Below, in pieces: positions 23,746 through 34,200 of a stretch of DNA of 64,000 nucleotides (position 1 is the first letter of the stretch; each line of letters starts with the position of its first letter). Below the pieces are notes generated by a model. The model was not told the origin of the DNA. It was given only the letters and a program-made list of their open reading frames with translations, and did no database searches. Both the position numbers and the translations under genes were made by a program. Origin of the DNA: Siphonodentalium dalli (taxonomy: Eukaryota; Mollusca; Scaphopoda; Gadilida; Siphonodentaliidae); assembly GCA_032622095.1 (NCBI GenBank), contig CP136062.1, positions 56,215,849-56,279,848 on the forward strand. Direction: 5' to 3'.

Positions 23746-23850
23746 TATTCATTTTAGTTAGATTTTTCTGGTATAATACACATCTTTCTGGTATAATACA
23801 CACCTTTCTGGTATAATACACACCTTTCTGGTATAATACACACCTTTCGC
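23742..23850 (+). repeat. 20-bp minisatellite, right block
   Basis: TTAATATTCATTTTAGTTAG followed by four units of TTTCTGGTATAATACACACC. Confidence 0.88.
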
Positions 23851-23913
23851 CAGTTGATGGGATAGTTTTACATGCTATTTTTAGAAGAGAAACTGAAACG
23901 ATGCAGTGATGTC

Positions 23914-25300
23914 ACATCCAGGTATTAAATCTCCATGTACCCCAGTGTTGCCGGAGGTAACGATGTTATCCCAACAACAATAACCATGTCTCCTTCATTT
24001 AAGTGTGTTTTTCATAGGTTATCCGATTAATTCACACCAATAAGAACTAGAGGTGTGACTGTCCCAATGGGACTACGGATACCCCCCCTGTTTTTAAAAT
24101 ACTAAGATGTTTCACATGTCAGTAAACATTTAGTTAAAATAATAAAATAACAGTTCCCATTGCAGGTGTACAACCATAACCCTAATCTTAAACCTATTGA
24201 CCGAAAAATGTAGGAATAAAAGCTTGGACAAAATTATGTATGTTGCGAAAAAAATTCTAAGTCGAAAAAGGGGAATAACTCCACCAATAAATGTCGGACA
24301 GACGTCATAATCGCAGGTGCACAAGTTCCCATGGTACTAAATATCTGTGCCACGTTTTAAAAAAATTGACCGGTTCTAAGTCGAAAAAGGGTGGATAACT
24401 CCACGAAAAAAACTCCGACAGACGTCATAATCGCAGGTGCACAGGTTCCCATGGTGGTTGATGTCTGTGCCAAGTTTCACAACAGTTGATCAAAAAACGA
24501 CTGAGAAAAACTTCGGACAAATTTGTGTCCACGGACGGACAACAGACGGACGAGCTGACTCAAGTATACCCCCCCCTAACTTCGTTGCGGGGGGTATAAT
24601 AATTCAGTAGCTGACCTAAGGATCCGGTTCAGATGACGTCAAATTCGGCATGCGAGAGCAATGTCATGATTGGTGGAAACTGCCAGTTCAAGAGTCATTC
24701 ATATACCCCCGATGTTTCACGTGCTCATATACCCCCGATGTTTGGCGCACGTTCTCTTATATGCCGCTGTCACTCTGGGGACCTCATTTCTGCGAAACTT
24801 TTGGAGCGTAGCATGAGGTACAACTCTCTCTTGTAAGAAATCTCCATCAAGGCAAAATGTCATTTTGATTCAGATATTTTGCTCGGCTACATCAGGGATA
24901 AACAACTTTGTCCCCACATCCGGTTGTAACTAGCAATCTGATTGGCTACAACGCCACATTTAAATCACCATGTCCCCTGTCAACCCTTGACAGCGGGGTA
25001 TAAGAGAACGTGCGCCAAACATCGGGGGTATATGAGCACGTGAAACATCGGGGTATATTAATGACTCTTGAACTGGCAGTTTGCACCAATCATGACATTG
25101 CTCTCGCATGCCGAATTTGACGTCACCTGAACCGGATCCTTAGGTCAGCTACTGAATTATTCTTATTGGTGTGAATTAATCGGATAACCTATGAAAAACA
25201 CACTTAAATTAAGGAGACCTTAGGTCTGTATTGTTGTGGGGATAAAATCGTTATCTCTGGCAACATTGTGGGGTACATGGAGATTTAATACCTGGATGTC
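23914..25300. mobile_element. Large foldback element with nested insertion
   Basis: The left arm (23914-24046 plus 24598-24772) pairs with the right arm (24990-25300). Shared blocks include ATCCAGGTATTAAATCTCCA, TTATCCGATTAATTCACACC, GATCCGGTTCA and GTTTGGCGCACGTTCTCTTA. The left arm is split by a 551-bp insertion; the right arm is uninterrupted and shows the original junction. No transposase ORF. Confidence 0.85.
24047..24598. mobile_element. GGATACCCCCC / GGGGGGTAT repeat nested in the foldback
   Basis: Starts about CTAGAGGTGTGACTG and ends TTGCGGGGGGTAT. Boundaries come from comparison with the uninterrupted right arm. It contains two roughly 120-bp tandem blocks starting CTAAGTCGAAAAAGGG (24257 and 24377) and a GGACGGACAACAGACGGACG segment. 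It is related to the other CATAACTC/GTCCGTCCG repeats in the window. Confidence 0.75.
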
Positions 25301-25301
25301 T

Positions 25302-25395
25302 CTTTTTGAACCCCTCGGCTCCGCCTCGGGGTTCAAAATCGACATCCAGGTATTAAATCTCCATGTACCCCCGATGTTGCCGAAGATAACGAATA
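25302..25395. repeat. GC-rich hairpin and second reflection of the foldback arm
   Basis: GAACCCCTCGGCTCCGCCTC closes on GGGGTTC as a compact hairpin (25312-25337). Sequence after it (25341-25380) repeats the arm end in inverse orientation, giving a second-order palindrome. Confidence 0.8.
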
Positions 25396-25496
25396 TTATT
25401 ATGCCTATATAGTCAAATAATATACCCGGCCAATCTTCATTTTGTCTGTGTTTTATTCATAGAAAAAGGTATTATATAAATTGTGTTTTTGCTGTA

Positions 25497-25627
25497 CAGT
25501 AATACCCAAAGTAATTGACCACTTAACCACAGCAGAATTATGGGTAAGTTTTCAGGATTTAGTCGGAAATATGGCTTGTTGCCATTCATCGGAAAGCTCT
25601 CGCCGTCAATTACTTTGGGCATTACTG
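25497..25627. mobile_element. Deleted CAGTAATGCCC MITE
   Basis: 131 bp with TA on both sides. The right arm of the palindrome is mostly missing, joining GGAAAGCTCTCGCC directly to TCAATTACTTTGGGCATTAC. Confidence 0.82.
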
Positions 25628-25639
25628 TAATTGTAGCCC

Positions 25640-26069
25640 AGAAGAGATAGACCATATTTAATGGAGGGTTGGGCTAGTTTGAATGTCAAAATTGGTCAAA
25701 ATTAGCATTATTTCATCAGATAGTCCATTCGAATTGGAAACTGTTAAGACGAGTCTCTGAGGCAGTATGTAGTTAGTTATGCAACAAAATCTTTATTTTC
25801 CCTACAATTTGCTTGTTGCTACCCGATGTGGAAACAAATATAATTATCTCATTGTTGCAAAACTAACCATGGAGCTGATATCAAGGATGATTATTATTAT
25901 ATATCGACAATCCTCAACCAACCCAGAAGCTTAGCTTTTCGGAATTTTCATTGAATAAGATTCTCAGTGGTTTAAAAATAACAAGTATCTGGTTTGGTAG
26001 TGATCAGTTGTGCAACAAAATTACCATTTTTAGTCACCTATATGTCGGCATTGCAAAGAATCCCAAATA
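25640..26069. other. Gene-free stretch
   Basis: Nothing recognised except a 40-bp flank also found at 31732-31768. Confidence 0.4.
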
Positions 26070-26281
26070 CAGTAACGCCCGAAGTATATGACCCTTTAAC
26101 CACAGCAGAATTATGGGAAATTTGTCAGGATTTACTTGGAAATATGGCTTGCTGCCATTCACCGGAAAGCTCTCACCGAGAGAGCTTTCCGATGAATGGC
26201 ACCAAGCCATATTTCTGACTAAATCCAGAAAAATTTCCCAAAATTCTGCTGTGGTTTAGGGGTTGATTATTTAGGATACTG
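26070..26281. mobile_element. CAGTAATGCCC palindromic MITE, diverged copy
   Basis: TA-flanked. The left end reads CAGTAACGCCCGAAGTA. The arms have more mismatches than other copies. An ORF over its left arm is an artefact. Confidence 0.8.
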
Positions 26282-26601
26282 TATTCACAGGACCATAAAA
26301 TCATGCTAATGCCAGAATCTCTAACCGAGAACAAGTTAATGAATTATGAAAAATAGTTACTATAAAAACGTAAAAGCTTTTCATATCAATACAAAGAGTC
26401 TACTCATATTTGAATTAGGTTCCTGACAATGTCGATACTGATTTTGACCATTGAAGACTTTCGAACTGGCTCTTAAAAGGGACTCAAGTCAAGACCTTCT
26501 AAGTGGGTTCTTGCAAATAACGTAAATTGTATAAAAGTCTGTAAAACTATCGCTAACAATTACATGCAAATTTTATTTTCTTTCTTCTTTTATTTTCATT
26601 A

Positions 26602-26897
26602 TTAACTTCTTCGCTGCTAAATGACGTTATGACATCGTGTGCTGGGCTGTTGACATTATTGCCATTTTCCAGTGGGAAAATATAACGGGAATATCACAAG
26701 AACTATAAAACTGACTCGGTTGAAACTCTATTATCGTTCACAATCGTGGAACATAATACACCGTTTGAAACTTCGAGACACAATTTATTCCGATGCACCC
26801 ATCTCCGAGTTCCAGTAGTACCTACAGACAATATAGCACACGGCGTGCACTTTTACGCCCGTATTAGTTACGGATGTCATAGCAGCGAAGAGGTTAA
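26602..26897. mobile_element. TTAACTTCTTCGCTGCTA inverted-repeat element
   Basis: 296 bp with ends TTAACTTCTTCGCTGCTA and TAGCAGCGAAGAGGTTAA. The interior is non-palindromic and overlaps an 84-codon ORF (26746-27000) that runs past the right end. No family resemblance. TTAA at both ends again suggests TTAA targeting. Confidence 0.6.
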
Positions 26898-27172
26898 TAA
26901 CTCTACAGTAACGAGATTTCGCGCATTGAAACAATTGTTATGTAAATATCACTATTACAGTGGCATTACCGATAAAGTCCAATTAGCTACGGAAGTTTAA
27001 TAAAAACTTGATGGTAAACATGCGAAAAGACTTTAATATTTTTTGCACATTTACCGGTACCCACTGTGAGTGCCTTGAGTTCCTTTCACATATAAATAAA
27101 GTGAGGTGAAACTGTTCAACAAATATATAAACTAAATATGTATCAAGCGGTGGGTAAATAATATCAGTCTAT

Positions 27173-27430
27173 TTAACCCTTCCATGACTGGAGCTTCCTG
27201 AATTTTTTGCGAAAACCCAATGCATTCTCTTACTTATGCGAGTCGCCCATAAGGCACCTCTCATATAGAATAGAATGCATTGGCCTAACAATATTTACCT
27301 CGACCTTGTAAGTCAGTGCATTATCTTATATATGCAAGGCTCCGTATGGGAGACTCGCATATATAAGAGAATGCACTGGCACAGGGTATTTAATGCTGCA
27401 CCAGCGCAACTCACGTCATGAAAGGGTTAA
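27173..27430 (+). mobile_element. TTAACCCTTTCATGA foldback element
   Basis: 258 bp with TTAACCCTTCCATGACTGG and CGTCATGAAAGGGTTAA ends and both internal hairpins. Same layout as 20150-20412. Confidence 0.85.
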
Positions 27431-27550
27431 AACACAGTCCCTTATATAAAGCCAATGCTAATTTATACTTCTAGATTAAAAGATGTCTCCAAAACAAATC
27501 ATTGGCCATTTCTGAACAGTCTTTCATTCCATGTATCAAATATTTCTTTC

Positions 27551-27952
27551 CTAATTAGTGTGCCTGACATTTGCAGAATGAGGTCCCCAGACGATGAATT
27601 TCGTGACGCTATCCTGCACAGCGGGAACCTCATTCTGCTTAAGTGTCAACTGCTATGGGACACTTATGATCAGATTGAAGTTCCCCTGTTTAAGTTGGTG
27701 ATGTTCACCCATTAGTCACCTCGATTATGCAATTTATTATCTGCAAATTAGGAGATTTAGAAACTGAACAGAAAGTAATTTAAAACAATGTTAATTTGAG
27801 ACTATAGATACTTCCCAGAAGATGAGGCCTTTGCAGAACAAGGTACTCAGAGGGTGAATTTGTTGAATGCTAGCCCACTGTGCGGGAAAGCATCATTATA
27901 TTCACCCTCTGGGGACCTCATTTCTGCAAATGTCAGACTAAATCCAGGCTTG
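27551..27952. mobile_element. GCAGAATGAGGTCCCC MITE with spacer
   Basis: TGACATTTGCAGAATGAGGT at the left pairs with the ACCTCATTTCTGCAAATGTC region at the right. A 230-bp spacer is shared in part with 32900-33122. Confidence 0.8.
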
Positions 27953-29145
27953 TCCGAACATGGACAGCATGCCATAGATGGAGGTCTGATAGGGATATTG
28001 CACATATTCCTTATAATTTCACACGAGCGAAAATTATCAACTTTATTGTGACATACATTGCTGCGATGTCGCATAGTTGCCATGGAAAAATTCCAGTTTT
28101 CAATAATAATGTGGCCTCTATGTTCTCAGCCTATTTAAATACGATATATTATATTTTCGGAAGTTAAGAGGCAAGATTAACATTGACTTTCTATAATGAC
28201 TGTTTGTAAAAGAGGATGGGTGTATGGTGTGGATACAGATGATGTAAAATAGATTAATAGATATAGTTTCCACTGTCTCTGTGAGTCAACAGAATTTGGT
28301 TGCCACAGAATTACTTCCACGGTGTCAGTATTACACACTTGAAACCCAACTAACACTTGAATCCAATTTGAGCTTCATACCATTTTGTGTAATAATTATT
28401 TTCTATCTGCAGGCAAAAACTGGAGTACCAATGATTTTAGTTAATTCAGTTTGATAACTATAGATACAGAAATAATAATAATGTATATTAATGATGATCA
28501 TCAGGAATATTATATCATTATACTCGACTCCAAGAACACAATTTAAAAAGTGTGGTAGTAAGGTTATCAACTATAACAACATAAACAAACGGCAAACAGG
28601 TCTACGACTTATAACTCCCGAGTTCTTTGTTCTTTTAGTATACCTCATCTCTGAAAAAAGAAGAGAAAAGGACATATGTACTTTGTCGTTAAGCATGCTG
28701 TGTTAGCAAATGTAGGCCTATACAACTCTTTTAAAAAACCAAATGTCAATATATGTAGACATATCATAAAATGTTAGCTTTGTTCTGTTTGCAAATATAA
28801 ATTTGTATATTTATATGTGCAATATAAACTGTTGACCAACTTATGTGAATTTTTGGGCATGTATATGCATATAGCATATAAGAATATTGTTTGACTCAAA
28901 CTTTGCATTCATCACATTCTAACAAACAGAAGAACAGTAACTCTATTACTGTGCTCTCTCATGCTAGCATGTTCTGTTACAAATTGGTATGCAAATGAGC
29001 TGCACACCCCAATCTAGAAGGAAATGAATTGAGTGGGATTCATAAGCTCTACATATGCAAATGTTCTTGTAAGTGGGTGGAGTGTATATTTGTCAGAAGC
29101 ACACTAGTTCTATGCCAGAGTACTCAGCTAGCAGTACACGATTTA
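27953..29145. other. Gene-free AT-rich stretch
   Basis: Two ATGCAAAT octamers (near 28990 and 29055) are the only motifs seen. No gene recognised. Confidence 0.4.
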
Positions 29146-29670
29146 TCAGGTTGTGGGGGGGGATCTGAAAAATAGAAAAACAAGAGCAACGCCAAGCGTG
29201 GCGTAATGCCCCCGACGCTCATTTGAGAGAGTGGGCATGGATGGAAATTTCTTATTTTTATTTTCTAAATCCAAGAAGTTGGTATCCTTTCCCCTTAAAC
29301 TGGGGAACCCCCAACCCCTAACCTGTGCTATCACCATGTCAAAGGACAACGAAATCCAAAAATAAAGACACCCACAGCATATTGTTTGTTGTGGAAGTGT
29401 TTTACACGAAGTCCAGCAAAGGGGCATAACTCTGGGAAAAAAATAAGTGTGGACAAAACCTGCAATTTGTGGAGATCCTTTCCACAATGCTGGTCTTCTG
29501 GTATACCGAAGGACATCCAAACTGGACTACCGATACTTGAGCTGTGTAGTGAAATGTTTGCTATGAATGGAAGGATGGACGAAGGTCTCCACTACATACC
29601 CCCGAATCCTCCTTCGCAGGGTCGGGCCATATTAAGTATCTGATCTGGGGGGGGGGGGGGGGGGGGGGGG
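29146..29670. repeat. Repeat-like block ending in a G24 run
   Basis: Opens with a G-run (29153-29161). It contains a CATAACTCTGGGAAA block typical of the window's dispersed family and ends in 24 consecutive G (29647-29670). Open frames on both strands are probably chance. The G24 run is prone to sequencing error. Confidence 0.5.
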
Positions 29671-31182
29671 CATATACATGTAACAGCCAGTGTAGCCTGT
29701 GTTAAATGTTACATTACTGATCCAAAGGTTTAATTATTTTACAAAACTGGGAAAGTTCACAAAAAAAGTGAAAAATTTTGATGTGTAACATGATTTTCAT
29801 ATTCCGTGAAGGCCAACTCTGTGTGTTTGGTTATAAGAAAATAACCCAATTTCTCTCCCCTGAATACAGTCGTCTGTGCTTACAAGATTTTTTTTTTTTC
29901 AATTTCAAATATTTCTCAGATCTAACATGGCTATATCAGGTGGAAGAAGCTTATTTACTGACATTCGGTCTGTAGTTGTCCATTTTTCTGTTGAAAATAA
30001 TTAATTTGAGTAAAAAAAACGGGTAAAATTAATTGTTTTGTGTGTGAAACCCGAGAGGCATGACTCAAGTGACAAATTGTACGATGAAGCTAAAGTACAA
30101 ACCTTTGATTACACCTAACATTTCTGTCGAAAATAAAACATGCTTGATGGGACCTATGCCAAAGATAATAGTATAGATTTGAAGTACAGTAACCACTCCC
30201 AGGTTGGCCAAAATTTCTGGAAATTGTGTACTGGTACCTCAGTGGAAACACATTGTATATAAATTGTGGAGATATGAACATTCTAGGTACGAATGGCGAC
30301 TGTGGTATAAAGTGCCCATACGGTTAATACACAGCTTTGGGCAAGGCACCATAGCTGGGATTATGCAAAGACAAAAACCATAATGTGTCATGTCTTGAGG
30401 TAAACAACAGTAGGGATAAGGTAATAAAGGCCAATATGCTGAGAGCCACGAAGACATAGTTCATTGTGGGTCAGCCAATCAGAAATGGGATTAGAGAAAT
30501 TGACAAAATTGAGGACAAAATGAATTAATCCTAACTCTATCTTTTGCGTAGAGAATTTCATACAGGGAAGTTGGGTTTATTTTTCGGGAACAAAAATTTT
30601 GAACTTGACAATTTATCAACCCTTGTAGACTTTCCTTATTTTACACACATTTGTTTTTTCCCTCATTTCTGGAGTCCGGGTTTTTAACAACTTTTTCTCA
30701 TCCCAGGTCTCAACATTTGTGGTTTCAGCTCATTGTTTCACCACAAGCTTCAACCTCAGATATACATGCCAGGCCTTTTAAAGCACTCACCTTTGTTTCT
30801 CAATATTACCCATATCTAATAGTGTTTAATCATTTATTATTTTATCCAGATTATCTATATTTATTAATGTGACAATATATATATATTAATAGAAAATAAA
30901 TACACGGTTCTCAGTGCCCATGCCTGAGAGTCCGTTTGAAACGATAAACTGTTTTACGGGTAATCTGTTCAACAAACCAAGCGGAGTCATAAAGAAATAG
31001 GTACCGCAATAAGTCCAACCCCTAACGAAATAAAGGACAACCTGAGTAGGATGTAGACAAAATCCAGAAAACACATTTATGCGGGTACCGTCATGTTGGG
31101 AGTCTAAGCACAAAATAATTTGGAAGTTAGAACAAAGGGACTGGGTTTTAATTTAAGATAAAATCTATCATGGATGAAAAAC
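29671..31182. other. Gene-free; right part is MAF1 3' UTR and downstream
   Basis: No recognisable coding sequence. The 3' UTR of MAF1 probably covers about 30830-31182. Confidence 0.4.
30860..30865 (-). terminator. Candidate MAF1 polyadenylation signal
   Basis: AATAAA on the minus strand, 318 nt after the MAF1 stop codon. A second AATAAA lies at 30833-30838. They imply a 3' UTR of roughly 330 to 370 nt. No transcript data are available, so this is inference. Confidence 0.4.
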
Positions 31183-31252
31183 TTACTGCACCATGAACAT
31201 ATCATCTGTCGTGTCCATACTGCTGTCACATATACCAGAATCACTCAGCAAG
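31183..31252 (-). CDS. MAF1: MAF1 terminal coding exon 6
   Basis: 70 nt from acceptor GGTTTCAG| to TAA. It completes Ser and reads [20 protein letters not shown], then VQ and stop. The acidic tail is typical of MAF1 C-termini but is much shorter than the human one. The stop sits inside a perfect donor consensus (CA|GTAAGT), so an extra downstream exon cannot be ruled out. I found no convincing acidic exon between here and 30500. Confidence 0.8.
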
Positions 31253-34200
31253 CTGAAACCGTAACATCATATAATATTAAACTATTAATTTTAACCTGTT
31301 CAGATGAGAAGTTCTGAATGAAATAACATTGATGATGGAAAAATCTCAACATCAATTAATAAAATTGAGCTTGATGTGTTTTTTTTTTAAAGTTTTATTT
31401 TATTAAACTACACGAGTTTTGAGTAAAATAAGTTATCTTTATCGAGATCAGTTCATTTGCTATGGAAAGTTTGGTTAACAAAAGTAAACACATACAGTAA
31501 TTCCCTAAGTAATCGACTCCTTAACCACAGCAGAGTTAGTGCTCCAAATTACATCTAATAATATTCGCTTTTCAATTTTATATACCCGTTATCAAAATAG
31601 GTCATTAAATACCTGAACTGCCGAGAGCTTTCCGATGAATGGCAACAAGCCATATTTCTGACTAAATTCTGAAAAATTACCCATAATTCTACTGTGGTTA
31701 AGTGGTCAATTACTTTGGGCATTACTGTAATTGTAGCCGAGAAGAGAGAGACCATATTTAATGGAGGGGTTTATTTAGAGCATTACTGTATTAACATGTT
31801 GGAATTCAGCATTCCACATGTGGTTTCAAAGAACGATAAATAAAAGACGTCCTGTCCAATTTAACACACCCAAGTTACTATTTGTACTACTTTGGAGGTG
31901 AAAAATATCTGCTTTGAGTCGAGGAAGCCAATCTTCAAACTCAGAGCTATGTTACTAGATTTAGATTTTTGAAATCTGTTTTTATTTTCTGCACCTCAAA
32001 TTTCATATACGGTGAGGCCTGGTACGAACTGGAATTCCCATGCATATGTCATCACAAATGTAAACAAACATCTTCTTCCATGTGTGATCGTCATGGTATT
32101 ACAACTTGTCTATGTTCATGCATAACATGTGATTACTGAATCGGGAATATGTCGATAAGTATACCTCTGCAAATGCATGCCAACTCTAACAAGATACTGT
32201 CAATTTTGTTTCTTGTGATAATTTTAGGGTCTTTTATTCTGAGAATCATTTGCAATCACCGTTAAATGTGACATTCAAACTTTTGTTTATGGTGTCCGCG
32301 TATGTATTAAAAAATCAAAATCTAATAACTTGAGGCATTAAAGGTGGGTTCCTCGACTCAAATCAAATATTTTTCACCCCTGAAGCAGAAGAAATGGTAA
32401 TTGAGGGACTGTAATATGGAGATGTTACCTACATATTTTAAGATAAATGCCTACCTATTTGCTCTGCAGGTAAAGAATACAATTCTCTTCATTTTTTTGT
32501 TGTAGAAGAAATAGTTGAAAGACCATATGCTGCCTTCTTCGCCAAATGGATCGGACGATAGCTCTGGGTTGTAGCTAAAAATAGATCAATTAATCACTAA
32601 AAGTATCCAACGAAATGATTTCTATAAATATAACCAAAAAATCACAAAACGAATGAAACTATTGCTTTGGATTATAGCTACAGTAATGCCCTAAGTAATC
32701 AACTCCATAACCACAGCAGTAATCGACTCCATAACCACGGCACAATTATGGGTAACATTCATCGGAAAGTTTTCAGGCTTTTCCGATGAATGGCAACAAG
32801 CCATATTTCCGACTAAATCCTGAAAATTTACCCATAATTCTGCTGTGGTTATGGAGTCGATTACTTAGAGCATTACTGTACCATATAGATCATCTACATG
32901 CCAGGATATAGTGTGTCTGACATTTGCAGAATGGGGTCCCCAGAGGGTGAATTTAGTGACGCTATCCCGCACAGCGGCTAGTGTCACCAAATTCACCCTC
33001 TGTGAACCTCGTACTGCTTTAGCCTCAACTGCTTTGGGAGACCTAGGATCAGATTTAATTCCCCAGTTGAAGTTGGTATTTTCACCCATGAATCACCTGG
33101 ATTATGCATTTTATCTTCTCGAAAACTCCCTTGAGCAGTATTATGTCATTGGAGGTGAGATTGTTGCTGACATACTTGTTTTTATTAATTTTAAAGTGAT
33201 ACACTCCGGTTGGGTGATAAAATAGAAATGGAGAATAATTTTGCTCAAAGTAGTTACTTTTACAAATATTATATCCAAATTAACTACACATGTCGTCATT
33301 CTTATATATTATTAAATAAAGTGACTTTCGATGGCGAAATCATTTTCGTTACTTTATCACTGATAGATGCGTCCCAAATCGAGAAGTAAATATTTACAAA
33401 TGAGCGTAGTTCACACAATGTTTTCTATTGAGTGGTACGGTCGATTTGCTTGAAATTTTAGTAGAATGCTACATTCCTCCAGTTGGCATAGTGCCTGCAT
33501 ACAAACAGTTTCACGCACACGCGCACGAACAAGTCCATAATATGTCTTTAATGTTTTTGCTTTTAATTCTCAATGACAAGCCCCTGTGATCATGAATGTT
33601 TTTTTCATGTGAATTATCCCTTCCATGACTGGATAATCCTGAAATTTTGCCTGTGCCAATGCATACTGTTATATGTCTCCCGTAGGGAGCATCGCATTTA
33701 TAAGAGAATTCATTGGTCTAACGATATTTACCTTGACTGTGTAAGCCAGTGCATTCTATTATATATGCGAGGCTCCATATGGGAGACTTGCATATATAAG
33801 AGAATGCACTGGCACATGATCTTTAATGCTCCACCCGCGCAGCTCCTGTCATGAAAGGGTTCAATACTGATGGCTGATAATGATTCTTTGACTGAACACT
33901 ACTCATGTTTATGGTACTGGTACTTACCTGTAAACCATGCAATCTGAGAGAATAATCTCCTCGTCAATAGCTGCCCAGAACTGCTGCCTTAATGTCGGAG
34001 CGGAAGGAAATAGCTGAGCATCGAGAGCGTTGGTCACCCACTAAATAAAATTAATGATAAAGTGATTAGTGATGGGTCAGCGGATGGGTGGTAAAAAGTA
34101 TGAAATGTCTTGGTTACCAAGTTCAAGCAAATCAAAGTCAGCCCTTTTAAATCAGATTGTTTGGCTTCGGTAATCTGCTATGGCAACCCATTGTCGTGGC

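Noticed and set aside
29146-29520. 124-codon minus-strand ORF
   Set aside because: It lies in a repeat-like block with G-runs and CATAACTC motif. The other strand is equally open and no domain is recognisable.
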